Below, one piece after another: positions 23,959 through 32,685 of a stretch of DNA of 64,000 nucleotides (positions within the stretch are counted from its first letter, which is position 1; every line of letters starts with the position of its first letter). The notes under the pieces were generated by a model that was given only the letters and a program-made list of their open reading frames with translations, had not been told where the DNA came from and did not search any database. This DNA comes from Gelidibacter pelagius (GTDB lineage Bacteria > Bacteroidota > Bacteroidia > Flavobacteriales > Flavobacteriaceae). The stretch lies in the NCBI RefSeq assembly GCF_017581925.1, contig NZ_JAGEVG010000004.1, forward strand, positions 62,001 to 126,000, written 5' to 3'. Made by a program: the position numbers and the translations under genes.

Positions 23959-25023
23959 ATGATATCAGAAAGACTAAAATATATTTTTGGACAGTTTGAG
24001 CATGATGCCGAATTTGATTCCTATAAAGAACTGGCTTCCGGTCATATCAATGATACCTATTTGATAAAGACCAAAGAGAAGCCATATTTCGTTTTACAAC
24101 GGATCAATCACGGGGTGTTTAAAGACGTGCCGGGACTTATTGAAAACAAAATGCTGATCAGTAACCATATCAAAGAAAAACTCAGCCACTTATCCCCAAA
24201 AAAACAGAACAGACGTATCCTGAGATTTTATATGACCAAATCAGGTGACTCTTATTATAGAGGTGATGAAGGGAATTACTGGAATCTCATGCATTTTATC
24301 GATAAAAGTGTCACGCATTTGACGGTCTCCAATGAAACGGTTGCTTATGAAGGCGGACGATTGTTGGGTCAGTTTTTGACCTTGACCAACGATTTTGATG
24401 CGACCAAATTAACTGAGGTCATTCCGAAATTCCATGACATGTCTTTCAGATATTGGGAATTTGAAGAAGCGAAACGAAAGGCATCCAAAGAGCGACTTGA
24501 AAAAGCGAAGGCCCAAATAGAATTGGTGGGAAATGCCAAAGAGGAAATGCATATTCTTCAACATCTAAAAGAATCGGGCGATATCAAATTGCGCGTTACG
24601 CATAATGATACCAAAATATCAAATGTCTTGTTCAACAAGCGCGATAAGGGACTTTGTTTGATCGATCTGGATACCGTGATGCCGGGAATTGTGCATTATG
24701 ACTTTGGTGATGCCATCCGAACGATTTGCAATACCGCAGCAGAAGATGAAGCCAATTTGGATCTGGTAGAATTTAACGTCGATTATTATAATGCCTATAC
24801 CAAAGGATTTTTAAAGAAAATGGGAAAATCTCTAACGCCAATTGAATTAAAATATTTACCGTTAGGCGCCAAAACGATGATTTTTATTATCGGATTGCGA
24901 TTTTTGACTGATTATCTGAATGGTGATATCTATTTTAAAACAAAATATGCCGATCATAATTTAGATCGTGCAAAAAATCAATTTAAACTATTGCAGAGTC
25001 TCTCCGAAAAGTTGAGAGTTTAA
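23959..25023 (+). CDS. Phosphotransferase, N-acetylhexosamine 1-kinase-like
   Basis: 354 residues from the ATG at 23959 (MISERLKYIF), one base after the preceding stop; an earlier in-frame start overlaps the upstream gene. It has the aminoglycoside phosphotransferase/choline kinase fold: ASGHINDTYLIKT near 26-38, the catalytic loop RVTHNDTKISNVLF with Asp and Asn near 211-218, and the metal site CLIDLDTVMPGIVHYDFGD near 230. NahK and AmgK both have this form. The kinase likely phosphorylates C1 of N-acetylglucosamine or a similar sugar imported by the MFS transporter downstream. Confidence 0.86.
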   Translation: MISERLKYIFGQFEHDAEFDSYKELASGHINDTYLIKTKEKPYFVLQRINHGVFKDVPGLIENKMLISNHIKEKLSHLSPKKQNRRILRFYMTKSGDSYYRGDEGNYWNLMHFIDKSVTHLTVSNETVAYEGGRLLGQFLTLTNDFDATKLTEVIPKFHDMSFRYWEFEEAKRKASKERLEKAKAQIELVGNAKEEMHILQHLKESGDIKLRVTHNDTKISNVLFNKRDKGLCLIDLDTVMPGIVHYDFGDAIRTICNTAAEDEANLDLVEFNVDYYNAYTKGFLKKMGKSLTPIELKYLPLGAKTMIFIIGLRFLTDYLNGDIYFKTKYADHNLDRAKNQFKLLQSLSEKLRV

Positions 25024-25122
25024 AACGCAATAGCAATTACTGAGATTATAAAATCAATCAATTCATGTTATAACAACGAATTAACCAATAAATAATAAGT
25101 CGCTAACCGATAACCTGTCTTT

Positions 25123-26439
25123 ATGAATACAACACAAAAAAACAACCTCGTCCCAATTCTTATTATTGGAGGACTCTTCGCCATTTTCGGATTTGTTACC
25201 TGGATTAATGGGGCGCTCATTCCGTTCATGAGGACGCTTAATGAGCTCACTGAAGCTCAGTCTTATTTCGTGGCTACAGCATCTTATATATCCTTTGTGG
25301 TTATGGCTTTACCGGCATCCTATATTATTAATAAAATTGGGTATCGCAACGGAATATCTTTGGGACTAGCCATTATGGCCGTTGGTGCTTTAGTGTTTAT
25401 TCCAGCAGCTGATGCTCGTACCTATTGGGTGTTTTTATTGGCTATTTTTATTCAAGGTATCGGGATGACCATCTGTCAAACCGCTGCCAATCCGTACATT
25501 ACTATTTTGGGGCCAATAGAAAGTGGTGCCAAACGTATGGCGATGATGGGTATTGCAAACAAGGTAGCTGGAGCGCTTGGTTCTGTTATTTTTGGTGCTT
25601 TATTATTGTCAGGTATCGATGAGGTGAATGAGAAATTGGGAACTGTTTCTGATGACGAAAAGAATGTGTTGTTAGACACCATGGCCGATAGTGTGCACAC
25701 GCCGTATATTGTGATGGCTGTCATCCTATTTATCTTTGCGTTTTTTATTAGAAAAGCAAATTTACCACATGTTGAAGCAGTTGAAGAGGAAGAAGTTGTA
25801 GAAGGAGGAGTGAAAAAGACCAGCAAAACCATATTCCAATATCCACATTTATGGTTGGGTGTTTTGGCCTTATTCGTTTATGTTGGTGCAGAAGTGATTG
25901 CTGGAGATACGATAATCGCTTATGGAATTTCCCTTGGAATTTCGGCCGATGATGCGAAATGGTTTACGACCTATACCTTGATGGCCATGGTAGGAACCTA
26001 TGCCTTGGGCGTCGTTTTGATTCCGAAATATATTAAACAAAAAACAGCATTGATCATCAGTGCCATTTTAGGGATTGTTTTCAGTCTCTGTATTTTATAT
26101 ACCTCCGGATTCACCTCAGTTTTATTTGTTGCTGCATTAGGTATCGCAAACGCATTGGTATGGCCTGCAATTTGGCCTTTGACTTTAGATGGTCTTGGAA
26201 GACATACCAAAACAGCCTCTGCATTATTGATCATGGCCATCTCAGGTGGCGCCATTATTCCGCCGTTATATGGACGCTTGGTTGATTCTGGAAAACATGA
26301 GATGATGGCAAACGGTGTTCAAGATGCCGCAGAGTTGTCAGCGGCATCAACAAGTAGTTACTGGATTTTGATTCCTTGTTACCTTATCGTTCTGTTTTTT
26401 GCAGTTTGGGGACATAAGATTAAAAGTTGGAGAAAATAG
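25123..26439 (+). CDS. MFS sugar transporter (FucP/NagP type)
   Basis: 438 residues with about twelve membrane segments. FHS-family motifs are visible: FGFVTWINGALIPFMRTLNELTEAQSYFVATASYISFVVMALPASYIINKIGYRNGI, GMTICQTAANPYITILGP and AMMGIANKVAGALGSVIFGALLL. The TAANPY signature with NP is typical of this glucose/galactose/fucose/GlcNAc proton symporter family. The gene neighbourhood (GlcNAc-type kinase, NagB) points to an amino sugar as substrate; that is inference. Confidence 0.9.
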   Translation: MNTTQKNNLVPILIIGGLFAIFGFVTWINGALIPFMRTLNELTEAQSYFVATASYISFVVMALPASYIINKIGYRNGISLGLAIMAVGALVFIPAADARTYWVFLLAIFIQGIGMTICQTAANPYITILGPIESGAKRMAMMGIANKVAGALGSVIFGALLLSGIDEVNEKLGTVSDDEKNVLLDTMADSVHTPYIVMAVILFIFAFFIRKANLPHVEAVEEEEVVEGGVKKTSKTIFQYPHLWLGVLALFVYVGAEVIAGDTIIAYGISLGISADDAKWFTTYTLMAMVGTYALGVVLIPKYIKQKTALIISAILGIVFSLCILYTSGFTSVLFVAALGIANALVWPAIWPLTLDGLGRHTKTASALLIMAISGGAIIPPLYGRLVDSGKHEMMANGVQDAAELSAASTSSYWILIPCYLIVLFFAVWGHKIKSWRK

Positions 26440-26474
26440 ATATCGGTAGAAGATAGGCAGATGAAATTTTTGAA

Positions 26475-27473
26475 ATGAAGGCGAATAAAACATATAAATG
26501 GGGAATGATTGGTTGCGGAAGCGTGACCGAATTGAAGAGTGGTCCTGCTTATCAAAAAACTGAGGATTTTGAACTTGTTGCAGTCATGCGAAGGGATATA
26601 GCCAAAGCCGAAGATTATGCCAAAAGACATCAAGTGCCTTATTTTTATGATGAGGCTGATGCGCTTATCAATCACCCAGAAATTGACGCCATCTATATCG
26701 CTACCCCGCCAGATTCGCACGAATACTATGCGTTAAAAGTAGCTGAAGCAGGAAAAATATGTTGTATTGAAAAACCCATGGCACCAAGTTATGAGGCCTG
26801 CTCAAGGATCAACGCAGCATTTGAAGATAGAAAACTGCCATTGTTTGTGGCATATTATAGGCGATCATTACCTCGCTTTTTACAGGTGAAGGAATGGATT
26901 GATCAAAATAAAATAGGCACCATAAGACACATCCATTGGAATTTTACCAAACCACCGAATGATATGGATAAGTCGAAATCATATAATTGGCGTACCGATG
27001 CCGAAATAGCTCCAGGTGGTTACTTTGATGATTTGGCATCACACGGATTGGATTTGTTTGTATTTATGTTAGGGACCGTCAAATCTGCAAGTGGAACGTC
27101 TGAAAATAAGCTGGGACTATATACTGCCAAGGATTTGGTTAAAGGACAATGGCGACATAATTCGGGAGTTACGGGGTTTGGTAGTTGGGATTTTGGAGCG
27201 GATAAACGAGAGGATGTCGTTAAAATATACGGTAATGAAGGAAATATTACCTTTTCAGTATTTGGAGAGTTCCCTATCGTTTTAGAGCGTGATGAGGAAA
27301 CGACAAGTCTGACCATTGAAAATCCTGAGCACGTACAATGGTATCACGTTCAGAATATAAAAGCCCATCTATCAGGTGGGATATGGCATTCATCAACAGG
27401 TGAAACGGCAATGCATACTGCATGGATCATGGATAGGATATTACAAAATAAATTAGAAGTCATTAATAATTAA
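26475..27473 (+). CDS. Gfo/Idh/MocA-family oxidoreductase
   Basis: 332 residues. The N-terminal Rossmann fold shows GMIGCGSVTELKSGPAYQ near 10-27 and the conserved CCIEKPMAPSYEAC near 94, with the catalytic Lys in EKP. The C-terminal alpha/beta domain contains GGYFDDLASHGLDLFVFMLG (His region near 190). It oxidises or epimerises a sugar or cyclitol with NAD(P). It is embedded in the amino-sugar operon, 12 bases before nagB, so an amino sugar derivative is plausible. Confidence 0.9.
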   Translation: MKANKTYKWGMIGCGSVTELKSGPAYQKTEDFELVAVMRRDIAKAEDYAKRHQVPYFYDEADALINHPEIDAIYIATPPDSHEYYALKVAEAGKICCIEKPMAPSYEACSRINAAFEDRKLPLFVAYYRRSLPRFLQVKEWIDQNKIGTIRHIHWNFTKPPNDMDKSKSYNWRTDAEIAPGGYFDDLASHGLDLFVFMLGTVKSASGTSENKLGLYTAKDLVKGQWRHNSGVTGFGSWDFGADKREDVVKIYGNEGNITFSVFGEFPIVLERDEETTSLTIENPEHVQWYHVQNIKAHLSGGIWHSSTGETAMHTAWIMDRILQNKLEVINN

Positions 27474-27485
27474 ATAAGTTAGGAC

Positions 27486-29414
27486 ATGTTAAAAAGCACA
27501 ATCGATAAAGCAACTGATTTCGAAAAAAGATTCGAAAATATTAATACGGTTATGTTTGAGGATTCTCAAGTGGCCTCTAAAGCCGTTGCAAAAGAAATAG
27601 CAGATCTTATTAAGGTGAAACAATCTCAAAAGCAACCCTGTATTTTAGGATTGGCAACAGGTTCTTCACCAAAAGGATTATATGCTGAACTAGTACGACT
27701 GCACAAAGAGAAAGGCTTGAGTTTTAAAAACGTCGTGACATTCAACTTGGATGAATACTATCCAATGGAACCGGATGCTGTGAATAGTTATGTGCGTTTC
27801 ATGAAGAAAATGTTGTTTGATCAAGTAGATATTCTTCCTGAAAACTGTTATATACCAGACGGAACGCTTCCGAAAGATAAAATTGCAAGTTATTGCAGTG
27901 ATTACGAAAAGAAAATCGAGGCCCTTGGAGGAATTGATCTTCAAATCTTAGGAATTGGTGGTAATGGACATATTGGATTTAACGAATCGGGATCTCTACA
28001 GAATTCCAAAACGAGGTTAGTGGCATTGGATCATATTACCAGGGTTGCAGCTAGTAAGGATTTTGCAGGTTTGTCAAACACACCAAGGACGGCGATTACT
28101 TTGGGAGTGAAGAAGATTATGGAAGCTAAACGCGTCATCCTTTTGGCTTGGGGTGAAAGTAAAGCTGCAATTATCAAAACATCGGCAGAAGGACAAGTGA
28201 CCAATCAAGTGCCTGCATCCTTTTTGCAAGAGCATAATAATGTCACTTTTGTACTTGACAAAGAAGCCGCATCAAAACTGACCCGTGTGAATGCACCATG
28301 GTTGGTGGAGAAAGTGACTTGGACTGATCGCCTCATCAGAAAAGCGGTTTTAGGATTGGCAATGCATCTCGAGAAACCGATCTTAATGCTTACCGATGCT
28401 GATTATATAGAGAATGGGATGAGTGATCTTTTGGCAGAATTCGGTCAAGCTTATGACATCAATATTAAGATTTTTAACAAATTACAACACACCATTACTG
28501 GATGGCCAGGAGGGAAGCCAAATGCTGACGATTCCAACAGACCCGAACGTGCAGAACCAGGTAAGAAACGTGTTTTGATTTTTAGCCCACACCCTGACGA
28601 CGATATCATTAGTATGGGAGGTACTTTTAAAAGGCTCCATGAGCAAGGACACGAAGTACACGTCGCCTATCAAACCTCCGGAAACATTGCAGTAGCAGAT
28701 GAAGAAGCTTTACGTTTTGCGAATTTCGTAATTGATTACAACGATAAATTTGATATCAAAAGCGAAGCCACCGAAAAGATATACAAAAAGGTAGTGAAAT
28801 CACTTACGGACAAGAAGCCAAGTGAGATAGATATCCCTGAAGCACGATATATCAAAGGATTAATTAGAAAAGGGGAAGCAAGGGCTACAAGCCATTTTGT
28901 CGGTTTGAACGATGATCATATCCATTTTATGGAATTGCCGTTTTATGAAACTGGAACCATCGATAAACATCCTTTAGGTGAAGAAGATATCCAAATGACT
29001 GTTGACATTATCGAACGTATCAAACCACATCAGATATATGCTGCAGGAGATTTAGCTGACCCACACGGAACGCATAAAGTCTGTTTGGATGCTGTATTTG
29101 AATCGGTCAGAAGACTTAAGGACAAACCATTTATGAAAGATTGCTGGGTGTGGCTTTACAGAGGTGCATGGCAAGAATGGGGAATCGACGAAATTGAAAT
29201 GGCTGTACCAATGAGTCCAGATCAAGTCTTGGAGAAAAGACATGGCATATTTAAACACCAGTCACAAAAGGATGGTGTAGTCTTTCAAGGATCAGATGCA
29301 AGGGAGTTCTGGCAACGTGCAGAAGATAGAAACAAGGAAACCGCAGGAATATATGACCAATTGGGTTTAGCGCATTACGCCGCAATGGAAGCCTTTGTAA
29401 GATGGCATTTTTAG
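27486..29414 (+). CDS. nagB: Glucosamine-6-phosphate deaminase fused to a PIG-L (LmbE-like) domain
   Basis: 642 residues. Residues 1-270 are NagB: LGLATGSSPKGLYAEL near 58-73, FNLDEYYPM near 85-93 with the catalytic Asp, and LGIGGNGHIGFNESG near 155-170, and TAITLGVKKI. It deaminates GlcN-6-P to fructose-6-P. Residues 360-610 are a PIG-L/LmbE-type deacetylase domain: FSPHPDDDIISMGGTF near 364-380 with the HPDDD zinc motif, and DPHGTHKVCLDAV near 525. This fusion is known in Bacteroidota. The second domain could deacetylate an N-acetylated substrate, or be degenerate. Twelve bases separate it from the oxidoreductase. Confidence 0.93.
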   Translation: MLKSTIDKATDFEKRFENINTVMFEDSQVASKAVAKEIADLIKVKQSQKQPCILGLATGSSPKGLYAELVRLHKEKGLSFKNVVTFNLDEYYPMEPDAVNSYVRFMKKMLFDQVDILPENCYIPDGTLPKDKIASYCSDYEKKIEALGGIDLQILGIGGNGHIGFNESGSLQNSKTRLVALDHITRVAASKDFAGLSNTPRTAITLGVKKIMEAKRVILLAWGESKAAIIKTSAEGQVTNQVPASFLQEHNNVTFVLDKEAASKLTRVNAPWLVEKVTWTDRLIRKAVLGLAMHLEKPILMLTDADYIENGMSDLLAEFGQAYDINIKIFNKLQHTITGWPGGKPNADDSNRPERAEPGKKRVLIFSPHPDDDIISMGGTFKRLHEQGHEVHVAYQTSGNIAVADEEALRFANFVIDYNDKFDIKSEATEKIYKKVVKSLTDKKPSEIDIPEARYIKGLIRKGEARATSHFVGLNDDHIHFMELPFYETGTIDKHPLGEEDIQMTVDIIERIKPHQIYAAGDLADPHGTHKVCLDAVFESVRRLKDKPFMKDCWVWLYRGAWQEWGIDEIEMAVPMSPDQVLEKRHGIFKHQSQKDGVVFQGSDAREFWQRAEDRNKETAGIYDQLGLAHYAAMEAFVRWHF

Positions 29415-29508
29415 CCTGTAGAAATTCAATATGAGATGGGGTCTATCACACCATGCTATGATAGACTCCTTCTGAAACATGGCATGGATTAATTAAAAGA
29501 AATGAAAT

Positions 29509-30066
29509 ATGATGGAAGTAACCATGAAGACCTTGTCACAAATGAGTGGCTATTCTGTGTCCACGGTATCTAAGGCGTTGCGTGACAAAAAGGATATTAG
29601 CATCAAAACCAGACAGATTATTAAAGAGTTGGCTGAGAGTTATGATTTTGTTCCTAACAATTCAGCTATTGCCTTACGATCGCAAAAGAGCAATACCATT
29701 GCTGTAATTGTACCTCAAATTGATTCTATGATCTACGGAAGTATGTTAAACAGCATCCAAATGGAAGCCTATAAACAAGGTTACCGTGTGGTGGTACAAC
29801 AATATCTGAACTATGAAAATGGAGAATTGGAATGCTTGAAAAGCTTAAGGAATGGAGGAATTGACGGGGTTATCGTCATTGGTACGTCCACGTCTTTGGA
29901 AAATTTAAAACAAAACTCTAAAGATCAATTGTTTCCTACCATCATAAAAAGAGTAGAGGATTTAACCTTGAAAGCCCAAGACTATAAACACTTTGGGAAA
30001 AAGATCATCACCTCATTATTTTCAAAAATAAATGTAAATGATGATCTGCGTATCAATGTCGTTTAA
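29509..30066 (+). CDS. Shortened LacI-like regulator
   Basis: 185 residues. The HTH (MKTLSQMSGYSVSTVSKALRDKKDISIKTRQIIKELAES) and hinge (ALRSQKSNTIAVIVPQI) are normal, and the first lobe of the binding domain is present through GGIDGVIVIGTSTSLE (near 125). Then about 150 residues expected in LacI proteins are missing; the sequence resumes with the family's C-terminal helix (HFGKKIITSLFSKI). The frame is intact and there is no hidden continuation downstream. It could be a dimerising repressor without a ligand pocket, or a decaying gene. It lies after nagB in the same direction. Confidence 0.75.
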   Translation: MMEVTMKTLSQMSGYSVSTVSKALRDKKDISIKTRQIIKELAESYDFVPNNSAIALRSQKSNTIAVIVPQIDSMIYGSMLNSIQMEAYKQGYRVVVQQYLNYENGELECLKSLRNGGIDGVIVIGTSTSLENLKQNSKDQLFPTIIKRVEDLTLKAQDYKHFGKKIITSLFSKINVNDDLRINVV

Positions 30067-30114
30067 ACAAGAAAAACTATAAGTTTTAATGCGTTTAAGG
30101 AAGGTGAGGTAGTG

Positions 30115-30477
30115 ATGATTATGGTTAGTGAAAAGAAGATAAATAATATGGAGCACATGACAGATATAGATGAGAGAGACCAGCACCATTGGTTTTTGGA
30201 GATGAACTTTCCATGTTCAAACAAGTACGATCAATTCATCAATTGGTTACGGATGGAGTTTTACTTTTTTCAACAAGAAAATGGATCGTTCTTGACGATC
30301 TATTTCCCTAACGGACAGGTAAAAATCGAAAAAAAAGCAACACAAGAAAACACCTTTGCTTCTGAGATTACTGTTAAAAGCAAGTGCAGAAAATTTGGTC
30401 TAAAAATGTGGAAGAATCTATCAGAATTCCTTTCTTTTATTGAAAATTATCATAGACTTAATCGGATTGAATACTGA
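30115..30477 (+). CDS. Uncharacterised 120-residue protein
   Basis: I do not recognise this family. It has no signal peptide and no membrane segment. The centre (HHWFLEMNFPCSNKYDQFINWLRMEFYFFQQENG...) is rich in aromatic residues, with several Trp and Phe, followed by a charged strand pattern (GQVKIEKKATQENTF) and a C-terminal helix (LKMWKNLSEFLSFIENYHRL). I chose the ATG at 30115, with GTG three bases earlier also possible; an AGGAAGG sequence lies 15 bases upstream. It lies after the short LacI gene and before a strong terminator, so probably in the same operon. Confidence 0.55.
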   Translation: MIMVSEKKINNMEHMTDIDERDQHHWFLEMNFPCSNKYDQFINWLRMEFYFFQQENGSFLTIYFPNGQVKIEKKATQENTFASEITVKSKCRKFGLKMWKNLSEFLSFIENYHRLNRIEY

Positions 30478-30889
30478 GCTTTCCGCTTTTCAAAATAATT
30501 TCAAAAACCTGTAAATAATATTATTTATAGGTTTTTTTTATGCTGATAAGTTGGGTGTAATAGAAATTACATATGAATATTTAATTGGTATTAAACTCAT
30601 TTAGTATTTGAATTTGATAAAATAAAATCCATAGTTTTATATTGGCAGGTTGATCCTATGCTTCATGAATAGCAGGTAAAGGGAATTAAAAACCATATAA
30701 TTATTCGTGCACCTGTCTGAATGGATGAGCAGGCTTGTGGTTGAAGAATATTTAGAAATTAAAATTGTCGTGACGAAATCTCAGGATTTTAAACTTTAAT
30801 TGAATAACGAAGTTGATCCTGAAAGATTCACATTTCAAAATGACACAAAAAGTAGAAAACCTTAATTTTACAAGTTTATAGTTAAAACG
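30478..30889. other. Intergenic region, terminator and no other gene
   Basis: A terminator occupies 30504-30539. The rest is AT-rich with no ORF over 40 codons that has any recognisable feature. A promoter for the symporter gene must lie in the last 150 bases, but no clear element is visible. Confidence 0.6.
30504..30539 (+). terminator. Rho-independent terminator
   Basis: AAACCTGTAAATAA pairs with TTATTTATAGGTTT around a short loop, followed by a T run. It ends the amino-sugar operon. Confidence 0.88.
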
Positions 30890-32344
30890 ATGGAAAGAAC
30901 CACCCTTACCATTTTCTTATTATCAGTATATGTCATCGCTATTATTGCCATAGGAATATGGAATAGTAAAAATGACAGCAGTGAAGATTATTTTTTGGCA
31001 GCCAGAAAGTTGCCGGCGTGGTTGCTCGCCATTACTTTTATCGCCTCGTGGTGGGGAGGTGGCTCTGCTATTGATTTGGTGGATCATGCCCACAATAACG
31101 GGTTGAGTTCTTTTTGGATCTATGGTGTGCCAGTTCTCATTGCCACTGCCTTGATGTATTTGTTTTCAAAAGGCATCAGAAATATCGGAACCATTTCGCA
31201 ACCTGAGCTTATGGGGCAGCGTTATAATGATACGGTAGCGTTAATGTTGACCATTTTTATCATTGTTTTTATGGTGATTGCCGCTACGGTCCAGGTCATT
31301 GTTATGGGGCGCTTTTTTCATGCTTTTTTTGATATGGGCTATGAGAATGGTGCCATATTGGGCACTGTGATTGTCCTTACCTATTCTATGTTTGGAGGGT
31401 TTAAAGGTGTTGTGCTTACCGATTTGTTACAATTTGTATTTTTCCTGTTTACGGGGATATTCTTGTTTTATATTACCTATTCGCAATCAGGCGGACTGGA
31501 AGTTGTTAAAATAAATTCTATAGCAAATGCCAAAGAAGGCTACACTTCCTTTTTTTCTAATGTGGCAGATAATTTGGCCTATGTCATCACCTTTGGAACC
31601 TCTTGGATGATTCAAGCTAATATTTGGCAACGTATTTCAGCGGCAAAAACTGGCTCAGATGCAAAGAAAATGATGTTTCTAAGTTTCTTGGCGTTCATTC
31701 CATTATATCTCATGGTGACTTATACAGGGATGTTCAGTTCTGTATTGTATGAAACAGTTCCAGAAACTGGGATTATTCCGGATATGGTAAGCAATCTCAG
31801 TAGTCCCGTACTCAGCGCTATCTTGTTTGTGGGCTTATGTTCTGCAATTATGTCCACCATGGATTCACTCATTAATACAGGTGCTTTGTCATTAACCGTA
31901 GATGTGTTTCAAAAATATATCCAGCCAGAAGCCAAGCCTAAAGTTGGTGTCATCGTGGCAAGAGTTTCAACCTTTGTCATGGCAGCAATAGCACTATTTA
32001 TGGCATTAAAGATACAATCAGTGCTTACAATTTCCTGGATCGCATCCGATTTTCTGACCAGTGGAGCTTTTGTACCTTTAGTTCTGGGTTTTTTATGGGC
32101 GAGAGGAACCTCCATAGCTGCAACGATGTCCATGATATTTGGTCTGTTGTTCTCTACTTATAATCTTTTAGTAGCCTTGGGTGTGGATCTCCCTGTAGCA
32201 TGGGATATTGCCTCTGCAAAGCAAGCCATCATTGGCATCACAATTTCTTTGGTTCTTTATGTGGGGATTAGTCTTTTAACTCCAGGCGATACGGAAAGAA
32301 GTATGAGGTTTATTCGAAAAGCAAATTTGTTTGGAAGGTATTAG
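30890..32344 (+). CDS. Sodium:solute symporter (SSS family)
   Basis: 484 residues with about thirteen membrane segments. SSS features: DSSEDYFLAARKLPAWLLAITFIASWWGGG near 30-60, FGGFKGVVLTDLLQFVFFL near 167-185, and LCSAIMSTMDSLINTGALS near 317-335, which carries the conserved Na+-site Ser/Thr region. The solute is not determinable. Its position between an amino-sugar operon and a racemase/GGT pair would fit an amino acid, sialic acid-like sugar or peptide fragment. Confidence 0.9.
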   Translation: MERTTLTIFLLSVYVIAIIAIGIWNSKNDSSEDYFLAARKLPAWLLAITFIASWWGGGSAIDLVDHAHNNGLSSFWIYGVPVLIATALMYLFSKGIRNIGTISQPELMGQRYNDTVALMLTIFIIVFMVIAATVQVIVMGRFFHAFFDMGYENGAILGTVIVLTYSMFGGFKGVVLTDLLQFVFFLFTGIFLFYITYSQSGGLEVVKINSIANAKEGYTSFFSNVADNLAYVITFGTSWMIQANIWQRISAAKTGSDAKKMMFLSFLAFIPLYLMVTYTGMFSSVLYETVPETGIIPDMVSNLSSPVLSAILFVGLCSAIMSTMDSLINTGALSLTVDVFQKYIQPEAKPKVGVIVARVSTFVMAAIALFMALKIQSVLTISWIASDFLTSGAFVPLVLGFLWARGTSIAATMSMIFGLLFSTYNLLVALGVDLPVAWDIASAKQAIIGITISLVLYVGISLLTPGDTERSMRFIRKANLFGRY

Positions 32345-32685
32345 GTCTGTTGTGTTGATTGCTACTTTTGTTTTTTTAATATTCTTTGATCGGAAAACAG
32401 ACATTTTAAGTTGGTTGATGCTGTTTTAGGATATTTACAGCTCGCACCACCCTTTTTCTTAGCGCTAATTTCAGAATAGTTCTTTTCGAAATTCATTATT
32501 TCCACCATTGAACTTTAAGACTTCGAGGTTCTTGATTTACATAAGTGAATATTTTTCAATATTTTAGTTCAATAATTAAATAATATAATGCTGGAGTTGG
32601 GATATATAGAAACACTTGTTAATTTTAGGGGTCTAAATTTATACGAAAGCCAACTTTAAGGTCATCACTTAAAAATTAAAATCAA
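32345..32685. other. Intergenic region with copy 2 of the NQEPR element
   Basis: The only structure I see is the element at 32498-32537. A TACTTTTG occurs at 32363 but lies over 300 bases from the next start. No gene is evident. Confidence 0.55.
32498..32537 (-). repeat. Copy 2 of the dispersed C-terminus-like element
   Basis: Aligns without gaps to 12059-12098 (31 of 40 identical). On the minus strand it reads NQEPRSLKVQWWK then TAA. Upstream in the same frame the sequence stays open for a few codons (IFTYV), with no recognisable domain. Confidence 0.5.

Noticed and set aside
29425-29455. Hairpin GTCTATCA...TGATAGAC after nagB as a terminator
   Set aside because: No T run follows on the plus strand and the next gene in the same direction is close; at most a weak attenuator or processing site.
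29509-30477. A frameshift joining the short LacI gene to the following 120-residue ORF
   Set aside because: The following ORF has none of the LacI C-terminal lobe features, and the short protein already contains the family's last helix, so an internal deletion fits better.
32363-32370. TACTTTTG as a promoter for the racemase-like gene
   Set aside because: Over 300 bases from the start codon and with no TTG at -33; likely chance in AT-rich DNA.
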